Source: Trichococcus ilyis
Lineage (GTDB): Bacteria > Bacillota > Bacilli > Lactobacillales > Aerococcaceae
NCBI RefSeq assembly: GCF_900109135.1
Contig: NZ_FNYT01000006.1
Coordinates: 1-64,000, forward strand
Direction: 5' to 3'
Length of the DNA stretch: 64,000 bases
Under the pieces are notes generated by a model that searched no databases, was not told the DNA's origin, and saw only the letters and a list, made by a program, of their open reading frames with translations. Below, piece after piece: positions 33,109 to 40,681 of the stretch. A program made the position numbers and the translations under genes. The stretch's first letter is position 1, and each line of letters starts with the position of its first letter.

Positions 33109-34641
33109 ATGAAAAAAAATGTATTGGAATATTTTGAAGACACACTTTTGCAGTATAGGTACAAAACGGCCATCAAGGATGAGGACAGGGAATTGACTTT
33201 CGGTGACTGGGAGCAATGCGCCAAAAGGCTGAGCCTGTCCATCCGGCGCAGATCGGATGACATGAAAATGCCTATTGCTGTATTTTTGCCGAAAAGCGCC
33301 GACAGCTTGGTCGCTTTTATGGGCATCTTATACAGCGGCAACATCTATGCCCCGCTTGATGTCCATTCGCCTGGCGCAAGGATCACCAACATCCTCGACC
33401 ACTTGGAAGATCCGCTGGTTGTGACTTCGCAAGCCTATGCGGAATCCCTGCTTGCGATGGGCGTAGCCGCCGAAAAACTGATCGGCATCGAAGAGGCGTA
33501 CGACGCATCCGTCTTCTTTGACAATGAGGAGGTGCTCGGGCGACTGGACGGACTCATCGATACGGATCCCATCTACATCATCCACACCTCGGGATCGACC
33601 GGCACTCCAAAGGGTGTCGTCATCTCCCACAAAGGCGTCATCAACTACATCGATTGGGCTGTGGCTTGCTTCGACATCAGTTCGAAGGAAATCATCGGCA
33701 GCCAATCCCCCTTTTACTTCGATAATTCAACCCTGGACATCTATCTCTGCTTAGCCACAGCAGCTACACTTGTCATCATTCCGGAACACCATTTTGCCTT
33801 CCCGGTCAAGCTGATGGAATACGTCGCCTCAAAGGACATCAACTTTGTCTTCTGGGTGCCTTCAGTGCTGATTAATGTGGCCAATACGAAGGCATTGGAT
33901 CATACCGAAGTCAGCGGTCTGGATAAGGTTCTGTTCGCCGGAGAAGCGATGCCGAACAAACACCTCAATTATTGGCGCAGCAAGCTTCCGGGTTCCCTGT
34001 TCGCCAACCTTTACGGGCCTACCGAAATCACCGTGGACTGCACTTATTACAAGGTTGAACGGGATTTTGAGGACAGCGAACGGCTGCCGATCGGGTTTCC
34101 GTGCCGGAATGCCGATGTCCTCATCCTGAATGAGGAGAATCAGGAAGTGACCGGGAGCGAAATGGGCGAACTGTGTGTGCGGGGCAGCTCCATCGCTTTG
34201 GGCTATTGGAATGACGCGGCCAAGAGCGATCAGGTCTTTACCCAAAACCCGCTCAACAACCATTATTTCGACCGCATCTATCGCACCGGCGATCTTGTCT
34301 ACATCAACGAATTCAACGAAATCATCTATGTCGGCAGGAAGGACACCCAGATCAAGTACATGGGCTACCGGATCGAACTGGGCGAAATCGAAACGGCTTT
34401 GCTGAGTTTGAGCGGCATCCACAATTCCTGCGTCATCTACAACTCGGACCGAAAAGAAATCACGATGTTTTATGAAGGGGCGGCCGATCTCGGCAAAGCA
34501 ACGATCAGGAAGGAACTGACCCCGTTGTTGCCGAAATACATGATCCCGACCAAAATCATCATGCTGGACCAATTGCCGTTGAACAAAAACGGAAAAATCG
34601 ACAGAAAGACATTGGCTGCGGAGTGGCTGCACAGTCAGTGA
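33109..34641 (+). CDS. Amino-acid-type adenylation enzyme (free-standing A domain)
   Basis: A 510-residue member of the adenylate-forming family (NRPS A domain/DltA type). Core motifs: YIIHTSGSTGTPKGVVISH (A3), FYFDNSTLDIY (A4, with the aspartate that usually holds an alpha-amino group), NLYGPTEITVDCTYY (A5), YRTGDLVY (A7), GRKDTQIKYMGYRIELGEIE (A8) and LPLNKNGKIDRKTL (A10 lysine). It would activate an amino acid as the AMP ester and load it on the carrier protein encoded 31 bases downstream. This is not the dlt operon: DltB and DltD are absent and a ketosynthase follows instead. The substrate is unknown. Confidence 0.88.
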   Translation: MKKNVLEYFEDTLLQYRYKTAIKDEDRELTFGDWEQCAKRLSLSIRRRSDDMKMPIAVFLPKSADSLVAFMGILYSGNIYAPLDVHSPGARITNILDHLEDPLVVTSQAYAESLLAMGVAAEKLIGIEEAYDASVFFDNEEVLGRLDGLIDTDPIYIIHTSGSTGTPKGVVISHKGVINYIDWAVACFDISSKEIIGSQSPFYFDNSTLDIYLCLATAATLVIIPEHHFAFPVKLMEYVASKDINFVFWVPSVLINVANTKALDHTEVSGLDKVLFAGEAMPNKHLNYWRSKLPGSLFANLYGPTEITVDCTYYKVERDFEDSERLPIGFPCRNADVLILNEENQEVTGSEMGELCVRGSSIALGYWNDAAKSDQVFTQNPLNNHYFDRIYRTGDLVYINEFNEIIYVGRKDTQIKYMGYRIELGEIETALLSLSGIHNSCVIYNSDRKEITMFYEGAADLGKATIRKELTPLLPKYMIPTKIIMLDQLPLNKNGKIDRKTLAAEWLHSQ

Positions 34642-34672
34642 CGGAAAAAGGTATGGAGAGGAGGAGAGCCCC

Positions 34673-34903
34673 ATGGGGAAAATTGTGGAGATACTGAGGG
34701 ATATTCGTCCGGAATGCGATTGGGAACATGCAGGTGATTTCATCGCAAACGGCATGCTCGATTCTTTTGACATCATCGTGTTGGTGTCGGAGCTGGAGAG
34801 CGCCTACCCGGTTTCTGTGGACGGGAGCGACATTTTGGCGGAAAACTTCAGCAGTCTGGAATCGATTGCGGATCTGGTAAGAAAGAGTGGTGGGATCGTA
34901 TGA
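34673..34903 (+). CDS. Peptidyl/acyl carrier protein 1
   Basis: A 76-residue carrier protein. The phosphopantetheine attachment serine is in NGMLDSFDIIVLVSELE (residue about 30). GAGGAGAGCCCC precedes the ATG. Placed directly after the adenylation enzyme and overlapping the ketosynthase (ATGA), it is the probable acceptor of the activated amino acid. Confidence 0.88.
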   Translation: MGKIVEILRDIRPECDWEHAGDFIANGMLDSFDIIVLVSELESAYPVSVDGSDILAENFSSLESIADLVRKSGGIV

Positions 34904-35967
34904 ATTTCAACTATGCAAACAAACGCATCAGCGGCATTCTGACTGTGCTGCCGCAAAACGAAGTGGCATTCGAGGATGAGGCGGAAAATTATAATTTTTC
35001 CGTCAAGCAGTCCATGAAGCTGAAGAAAATAATGGGCTATGAGAAGCATCGGATCGTCGAAGGCGATACCAGCGTGTCGGACCTCTGCATTTTCGGGATG
35101 AGGCAGCTCCTGGACGAAGGCCTGATCAGCGGCGATGACATCGATGCCATGATACTTGTCACGCAGACTCCGGATTATCATATGCCTCCGACGAGCAACG
35201 TCATCCAGGGGGAATTGGGGCTGAAGCAGGATATGCTTTGCCTGGACATCAACCAGGGTTGCGCCGGTTATCTGGTGGGGCTGATCCAAGCGTTCAACCT
35301 GCTGGATCAGGCTTCAATCAAAAAAGTGGCCCTTTTGAATGCGGACGTGCTCAGCCGCAGGACATCCAAACGCGACCGGGGCAGCTACCCGCTGATCGGC
35401 GATGCGGCATCCGTGACGATTGTGGAAAGAAGCAACGACAATAACCGGATCCATGCGAATCTGAAGATGGACGGATCCGGCTACAAGGATTTGATCATCC
35501 CGGCAGGCGGCATGCGGCTGCCTTCCACCAGCGAAACCGGAGTGATGGAAATGGATGAGGCCGGGAATTACCGGAGCCTGGACCATCTCAAAATGAATGG
35601 CGATGTCGTCTTCAACTTCGTGCAGACAGAGATTCCGCCATTGGTGGAGGATCTGCTCGCGGTCGCTGGAACAGCGAAAGAGGACATCGATTATTTCATG
35701 TTCCACCAACCGAACCGGTTCATGCTCGAAAAACTGGCCGATAAGATGGGCGTGGCGCGTGAAAAGCTGCCGAACAATGTGGTCGAAAACTTCGGGAACT
35801 CCAGCAGTGTGACGATTCCTGTGAATATGGCCTTCAATCTGGGCAAAAAACTGCTGACGGATTCCTATCAAGTATGCCTTTCCGGTTTCGGGGTCGGCCT
35901 TTCCTGCAGCGCAATGCTGATGGAAATCGGGAATTTGGATTTTTGCCGGATGATTGATTATCAGTAA
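34900..35967 (+). CDS. KAS III (FabH-like) ketosynthase
   Basis: A 355-residue ketoacyl-ACP synthase III relative. The catalytic triad is complete: Cys in LDINQGCAGYLVGLIQA, His in YFMFHQPNRFML and Asn in VENFGNSSSVTIP. KAS III enzymes condense a starter acyl thioester with malonyl-ACP. Flanked by two carrier proteins and an upstream accDA pair, it could extend the aminoacyl thioester by two carbons, giving a beta-keto product; this is inference. It differs from housekeeping FabH in context (no fabD/G/F nearby). It overlaps the first carrier gene by 4 bases. Confidence 0.9.
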   Translation: MNFNYANKRISGILTVLPQNEVAFEDEAENYNFSVKQSMKLKKIMGYEKHRIVEGDTSVSDLCIFGMRQLLDEGLISGDDIDAMILVTQTPDYHMPPTSNVIQGELGLKQDMLCLDINQGCAGYLVGLIQAFNLLDQASIKKVALLNADVLSRRTSKRDRGSYPLIGDAASVTIVERSNDNNRIHANLKMDGSGYKDLIIPAGGMRLPSTSETGVMEMDEAGNYRSLDHLKMNGDVVFNFVQTEIPPLVEDLLAVAGTAKEDIDYFMFHQPNRFMLEKLADKMGVAREKLPNNVVENFGNSSSVTIPVNMAFNLGKKLLTDSYQVCLSGFGVGLSCSAMLMEIGNLDFCRMIDYQ

Positions 35968-35984
35968 CGAGGAGGAGAGGCATC

Positions 35985-36209
35985 ATGGAAAACTTCTATG
36001 AGGAGTTCGCGGAAATTTTGGAAGTGGCTGAAGTGAACAGGGAAGACGCGTTGGATGATTACGAAGGCTGGGATTCACTCGGACTGCTGTCCACCCAGAT
36101 CATGGCGGAGGAAAGCTACGGCGTAAAGATCGGCAACGATGACCTGAAAGGCCTGACGACTGTCGGGGATATCGCGGATTTGATCCAAGCAAGAAGAAAA
36201 GCCGAATAA
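35985..36209 (+). CDS. Acyl carrier protein 2
   Basis: A 74-residue carrier with the attachment serine in YEGWDSLGLLSTQIM (residue about 31). A strong GAGGAGAGG ribosome site precedes it. Likely carries the malonyl unit or the condensed product between the ketosynthase and the acyltransferases that follow. Confidence 0.87.
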   Translation: MENFYEEFAEILEVAEVNREDALDDYEGWDSLGLLSTQIMAEESYGVKIGNDDLKGLTTVGDIADLIQARRKAE

Positions 36210-36223
36210 GGGAGGGCGACCAA

Positions 36224-36862
36224 TTGAAAAAGTTGTTGATAGTCGGAGCAGGCGGTCTTGGCCGCGAAACGTACCAATGGGCTGTGGATCAGGAAAAGGC
36301 AGAGAAGCGCTGGGATGCCATCGGCTTTTTGGATGACAATCTCCACGCGTTGGACAACTACAAGCTTTCCGCTGAAATCGTCGGAACCGTAAAGGATTAT
36401 GAACCCAAAGCCGGTGAAGAGGTCATCTGTGCCATCGGCGATGCGGAAATCATCGCCGGCCTCTGCCCTGTGCTTGTGGATAAAGGCGCGGTTTTTACCA
36501 CGGTGGTCCATCCGACTGCTTTGCTGGCGGACACTTGCGATATCGGTAAGGGCGTCATTGTGGGGCCTTATGCCATCATTTCGACGGATGCAAAAATTGC
36601 GGATTTTTCGGTCGTGAATTCCTACGTCAGCGTCGGCCACGATGTTTCCGTGGGGAAAGGCTGCGTCATCAGCGGTTTCAGCGATCTGATGGGTTTTTCC
36701 GCTTTGGAAGAGGGCGTATTTTTGGGGGGTGGCGCGCGGTTGCTGCCGAGTGTGCGGGTCGCCGCGAACGCCAGAGTCGGTGCGGGGAGCATCGTCCTCA
36801 AAAACGTCAAGGCGAACACAACGGTTTTCGGCAATCCGGCGAAAACAATTTCCGCTCCCTGA
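36224..36862 (+). CDS. PglD/NeuD-like sugar N/O-acyltransferase
   Basis: A 212-residue left-handed beta-helix acyltransferase. The N-terminal half is a Rossmann-like sugar-nucleotide domain (KLLIVGAGGLGRETYQWA), the C-terminal half has hexapeptide repeats (IGKGVIVGPYAIISTDAKIA) with the catalytic-type histidine in SVGHDVSVGKG. PglD acetylates the 4-amino group of UDP-4-amino-4,6-dideoxy-GlcNAc; genes for PglF- and PglE-like enzymes occur at 47121 and 48961. Here the acyl donor may be the product on carrier protein 2 rather than acetyl-CoA; that is inference. Start TTG 36224 with GGGAGGGCG upstream. Confidence 0.83.
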   Translation: MKKLLIVGAGGLGRETYQWAVDQEKAEKRWDAIGFLDDNLHALDNYKLSAEIVGTVKDYEPKAGEEVICAIGDAEIIAGLCPVLVDKGAVFTTVVHPTALLADTCDIGKGVIVGPYAIISTDAKIADFSVVNSYVSVGHDVSVGKGCVISGFSDLMGFSALEEGVFLGGGARLLPSVRVAANARVGAGSIVLKNVKANTTVFGNPAKTISAP

Positions 36863-36907
36863 AAGGGTACGGGATCAGCGAACGAAAAGGGGGAAGTGAG
36901 GAGAATC

Positions 36908-38194
36908 ATGAGAAAAAATGTTTTGATCTTTCCGGGAGGAGAATATTCCGCCTCGCAGATCTATTTTTCACTCCACAACAGCTTGCAGTATCGGCCCATC
37001 TTGGGATCGAGCCGAAGCGATCACAGCGAATTCATCAGCAAAGATGCCATCACGGATTTGCCGTTCATTTACGAGGAGCATTTCATCGAAGCGTTGAACC
37101 GGGTCATCCAAAAGGAAAACATTGCTTTCATCATCCCAGCCCATGACACGGCTGCCTTCAGCCTGATGGAAAAACAAGCTGAAATCATGGTGCCGGTTGT
37201 GTGCTCCCCGTTCAAAACAGCTGAGCTGTGCCGCTACAAAAGCAAGACCTATGCCAAGCTGGCTGGCTTCCCCTTTATCCCCAAAACCTATGATAAAGCA
37301 CAGGATGATTTGGAGTTCCCTTTGTTCGCCAAGAATGATGTCGGCTCGGGATCGAGAGATGCCTTTGTGATCGCTTCGGCCGAACAACTGGAAACATTAT
37401 TGGATCCTGAAATAAGCTATGTCTTGTGCGAATATTTGCCGGGCGATGAAATCACTGTAGATTGTTTTACGAACAGCAAGCGGGAGTTGTTGTTCGCGCA
37501 ACCGCGCACGCGAAGCCGCATCTTCAACGGCATCAGTGCCCGATCGACAACGATTGCGTTGACGGAAGAATTAAAACAAATAGCCGAGGCTCTTTCATCC
37601 GAAATTGAATTCAGGGGTTATTGGTTTTTCCAATGCAAAAAGGACAAGGACGGTCATTACAAATTATTGGAAATTTCAACGCGTTTTGCGGGCACATACG
37701 GGGTCAGCAAAAACTTGGATGTCAATTTGCCGTTGCTGGCATTGTGTGACTTTGACGGCATGGATGTGGATATTACGCCAAATAAATATGAGATCACAGC
37801 GGATAAGAATTATATCGATCGCTACAAACTGAAGCTTCAGTATGAGCGTGTTTATGTGGGGTTTGACGATACCATCATCTTTAACCAGGAAAAATACAAT
37901 ACGCAAATGATGCAGTTTTTGTATCAATGCCTGAATGAGAACAAAGAAATCTTTCTAATCACGAAACATGCTCCTGATATCCGGGATACCATTAAGAAGT
38001 TGCATCTGAGCGAGGCTTTGTTTGCAGGCATCATAGAAGTGCCTGAAACTTCCGGAAAATTTGCATTCATGGATAACAGCAAGCCGAGCATTTTTATTGA
38101 CCATGCCTATGCAGAACGGAAAAGGGTAAAGGAGCACTTGGCCATGCCGACGTTTGATGTTTCAAATGTTGAGTGTTTGCTTGATTGGAGTTGA
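36908..38194 (+). CDS. ATP-grasp protein with C-terminal HAD-like domain
   Basis: A 428-residue protein. Residues 1-290 are an ATP-grasp ligase of the carbamoyl-phosphate-synthase-like type: SPFKTAELCRYKSKTYAKLA, FPLFAKNDVGSGSRDAFVI, LCEYLPGDEITVDCF and LEISTRFAGTYGVSK. It would join a carboxylate to an amine or thiol via an acyl phosphate. Residues about 310-428 look like a HAD fold: VYVGFDDTIIF, IFLITKHAPDIRD and IFIDHAYAERKRVKEHL. The usual first aspartate of DxDxT is glycine here, so phosphatase activity is doubtful. ATG 36908 follows GAGGAGAATC. The substrate is unknown. Confidence 0.8.
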   Translation: MRKNVLIFPGGEYSASQIYFSLHNSLQYRPILGSSRSDHSEFISKDAITDLPFIYEEHFIEALNRVIQKENIAFIIPAHDTAAFSLMEKQAEIMVPVVCSPFKTAELCRYKSKTYAKLAGFPFIPKTYDKAQDDLEFPLFAKNDVGSGSRDAFVIASAEQLETLLDPEISYVLCEYLPGDEITVDCFTNSKRELLFAQPRTRSRIFNGISARSTTIALTEELKQIAEALSSEIEFRGYWFFQCKKDKDGHYKLLEISTRFAGTYGVSKNLDVNLPLLALCDFDGMDVDITPNKYEITADKNYIDRYKLKLQYERVYVGFDDTIIFNQEKYNTQMMQFLYQCLNENKEIFLITKHAPDIRDTIKKLHLSEALFAGIIEVPETSGKFAFMDNSKPSIFIDHAYAERKRVKEHLAMPTFDVSNVECLLDWS

Positions 38195-38252
38195 TGGGGC
38201 GGAAATAAAAAATTGCCTGAATGGCAAGAATCATGGGGAGGCGAATTCGAAA

Positions 38253-38924
38253 ATGAGCAGTCCGGTAATCGTCTATGGCAGCAAATTTTTGGCAGAGATG
38301 TTGTATTATGATTCCTTGAAACATCCGGATTTTAAAATTGAGGCATTTGCAGCAGATGAAGGGTATGTGGATGAAACAGGCTTTTATTTGGGCTTGCCGA
38401 TGGTGGCGATGGAAACGATCACCGAACGTTACCCGCCAACTTCATACGATATGATCGTTCTGACAACTTCTTTTCATGACATGCGCGATCGGGAGGGAAT
38501 GTATACAAAAGCGAAATCCTTGGGGTATACGCTGCGGAATTATATCAGCCCGTCCAGCATCGTTTCGACCGGTACAGAAATGGGAGACAATAACATCATT
38601 TTTGAACAAGCATTCCTGGGGCATAGGGGGCGGATGGGCTCCAGCAATATCATTCGGCAGCAAGTGTACGTCGGCCATGAATTTACGGTCGGCAACAACA
38701 ACGTCATCACGTCAGGCTGCACAATCGGCGGCGAGTGCCGTATCGAGAATAATTGCTACATCGGTCTGAATGCGACAATCCTGAACAAAATCACCGTTTC
38801 CGAAGAGAGTCTCGTCGGTGCGGGAAGCGTCGTGATCAGAAATACGGAACCTTTTTCAAGGAATGTGGGAAATCCAAGCAGAGTGTTGAGCTACCATAAG
38901 GAAGGGTTAAAGGTGAACCTATAA
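38253..38924 (+). CDS. Second left-handed beta-helix acyltransferase
   Basis: A 223-residue protein related to the NeuD/PglD family. The N-terminus VIVYGSKFLAEMLYYDSLK starts the nucleotide-sugar domain; the second half has hexapeptide repeats (MGDNNIIFEQAFLGHRGRMG, VGNNNVITSGCTIGGECRIE) and ends GNPSRVLSYHKEG. ATG 38253 is supported by GGGGAGGCG; the longer frame upstream overlaps the ATP-grasp gene and has no signal. Its stop is two bases from the next ATG, so it is co-translated with the cleavage enzyme. Confidence 0.8.
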   Translation: MSSPVIVYGSKFLAEMLYYDSLKHPDFKIEAFAADEGYVDETGFYLGLPMVAMETITERYPPTSYDMIVLTTSFHDMRDREGMYTKAKSLGYTLRNYISPSSIVSTGTEMGDNNIIFEQAFLGHRGRMGSSNIIRQQVYVGHEFTVGNNNVITSGCTIGGECRIENNCYIGLNATILNKITVSEESLVGAGSVVIRNTEPFSRNVGNPSRVLSYHKEGLKVNL

Positions 38925-38925
38925 C

Positions 38926-39798
38926 ATGGACAAAATAATCGTGAATTTCACCCCGACCGGCATGATTCCGACCAAAAAAGAGACCCCTCACGTGCCCATT
39001 TCGCCGGAAGAAATCATCCGCGAAGTCAAGCAGGCTTGCGAATTGGGGATTTCCATGGTGCATGTGCATGCCAGAAACAGCGACGATGAAAAACCGACCT
39101 ACCGTAAGGAAGTCTATGCGGAAATCATCGCGGGCATCCGTCAATTCGCCCCGGAACTCGTCATCTGCGCCTCGACATCCGGAAGGAACTTCAATACTTT
39201 GGAAGCCAGATCGGACGTTTTGTCGCTCCAAGGGGACTTGAAGCCGGATATGGGCAGCCTGACGCTCAGCTCGCTGAACTTCAACCGGACCACCAGCGTA
39301 AATGAACCATCCATGATCGTTTCCTTGGCTGAACTGATGAAAACGAACGGCATCCGGCCTGAGTTGGAGGCCTTCGATTTGGGGATGGTCAATTATTGCA
39401 ACTACCTGATCAAAAAAGGGGCGGTGGTTGCGCCTTATTACGTCAACCTGATCTTGGGCAACATCGCCTGCGCCCAAGGGGATTTGCTGCATATCGGCTG
39501 CATGCTGAAAGACATTCCCGAAGACAGCATTTTTTCGCTGGGAGCTGTCGGCACAGACCAATTCAAAATGAATTCCTTGGGGATCACGATGGGCTGGGGC
39601 GTACGCGTCGGCCTGGAGGACAACTTCTGGTATGACGAGAACCGGACCAAATTGGCGACGAACATGGATCTGCTGAACAGAGTCCACAAGATCATTTCGG
39701 CAAACGAGAAGGAGGTCATGACCTCCCGGGAACTGCGGCAAAGGCTCAATCTGGATCCGGGCTTCGGCAAATATGGCGTTGCCGGCTCCAATGATTGA
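38926..39798 (+). CDS. Beta-keto acid cleavage enzyme (BKACE, DUF849)
   Basis: A 290-residue TIM-barrel of the 3-keto-5-aminohexanoate cleavage family. Members react a beta-keto acid with acetyl-CoA to give acetoacetate and a new acyl-CoA, using a zinc ion. Visible hallmarks: IIVNFTPTGMIPTKKETPHV, the zinc-binding MVHVHARNSDDEKPTY (H-x-H), ELEAFDLGMVNY and GWGVRVGLEDNFW. The substrate pocket differs among members and cannot be read. Finding it in a carrier-protein/ketosynthase operon next to capsule genes is unusual: a beta-keto acid made by the KAS III could be its substrate. Confidence 0.88.
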   Translation: MDKIIVNFTPTGMIPTKKETPHVPISPEEIIREVKQACELGISMVHVHARNSDDEKPTYRKEVYAEIIAGIRQFAPELVICASTSGRNFNTLEARSDVLSLQGDLKPDMGSLTLSSLNFNRTTSVNEPSMIVSLAELMKTNGIRPELEAFDLGMVNYCNYLIKKGAVVAPYYVNLILGNIACAQGDLLHIGCMLKDIPEDSIFSLGAVGTDQFKMNSLGITMGWGVRVGLEDNFWYDENRTKLATNMDLLNRVHKIISANEKEVMTSRELRQRLNLDPGFGKYGVAGSND

Positions 39799-40008
39799 CG
39801 GTTTGCCGGGAAAATCGATTACGGAGAAAGTCAGGGTAATGCTTGTCTTTTTCCGTGTCAGTTGTTTTTGATCGCTGCCCAACGGCAAGTTCCGCATCCT
39901 CTTTGGCTGCTAGACAATTGTCATATAACCGTATATATGCTGATTATGTGCCAGTCAAATGGAATACCGTATTCGCAATGAATCAATTTGTATAGAGAGG
40001 TGAGGAGG
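39799..40008 (+). promoter_or_regulatory. Intergenic region before the capsule priming gene
   Basis: 210 bases without a gene. The first 80 are GC-balanced; then comes an AT-rich stretch (39911-39955, ACAATTGTCATATAACC) that could hold a promoter, although no pair of boxes with standard spacing stands out. Confidence 0.3.
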
Positions 40009-40638
40009 ATGTTCTATAGGCATTATGGCAAGCGACTGTTGGATTTTGTGGCGGCACTTATTGCACTCGTGTTCTTAAGTCCAATTTTACTGATTGTGGC
40101 TGTGCTGGTGAGAGCGGAGATTGGAAGTCCAATCATTTATCGGCAGCAACGCCCCGGGTTGAATGAGAGCATCTTTACGCTGTATAAGTTCAAAACGATG
40201 ACAGATGAAAAAGACAAAAACGGACATTTATTGCCGGATAAACAGAGGCTGACAAAGTTCGGCAGGCTTCTGAGAGCGACAAGTCTGGACGAGTTGCCTG
40301 AATTGTTCAATATCCTGAAAGGGAATATGGCAATCGTAGGGCCAAGGCCTTTGCTGGTCAAATACTTGCCGCTCTATAACAGCCGACAAAGAAGGCGCCA
40401 TGAAGTCAGGCCAGGGCTGACGGGATTGGCGCAAGTCAGCGGCAGGAACGCAATCAGTTGGGAAGACAAGTTTGATCTGGATGTGACGTATATTGAGAAC
40501 CTCAGTTTGTTGGGGGACCTGAAAATCATTTTGAGGACGATAAAGAAAGTTGCAGCGAAAGAAGGCATCAGTTCTGAAAAATCGGTCACGATGGAAGCTT
40601 TCGAGGGGACAAAAAAAGCAGATGGAAAGCAGTTTTAG
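40009..40638 (+). CDS. Undecaprenyl-phosphate sugar phosphotransferase (PglC/EpsL-like)
   Basis: A 209-residue priming enzyme that puts the first sugar-phosphate on undecaprenyl phosphate at the inner membrane face. One N-terminal re-entrant helix (LLDFVAALIALVFLSPILLI) is followed by the catalytic domain: PIIYRQQRPGLNESIFTLYK, FKTMTDEKD, TSLDELPELFNILKGNMAIV, GPRPLL and RHEVRPGLTGLAQVSGRN. The short single-helix form matches PglC and the EpsL/WcaJ catalytic domain. With PglF/PglE-like genes in the locus the substrate may be a UDP-diacetamido-trideoxy sugar. ATG 40009 lies in GAGAGGTGAGGAGG. Confidence 0.92.
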   Translation: MFYRHYGKRLLDFVAALIALVFLSPILLIVAVLVRAEIGSPIIYRQQRPGLNESIFTLYKFKTMTDEKDKNGHLLPDKQRLTKFGRLLRATSLDELPELFNILKGNMAIVGPRPLLVKYLPLYNSRQRRRHEVRPGLTGLAQVSGRNAISWEDKFDLDVTYIENLSLLGDLKIILRTIKKVAAKEGISSEKSVTMEAFEGTKKADGKQF

Positions 40639-40681
40639 AACGAATTTGCACTGAGAGAGGCTAGTCGGGAGGCGGACATTC

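Noticed and set aside
33109-34903. dlt operon (teichoic acid D-alanylation)
   Set aside because: The adenylation enzyme and carrier recall DltA and DltC, but DltB, DltD and DltX are absent and a KAS III overlaps the carrier gene.
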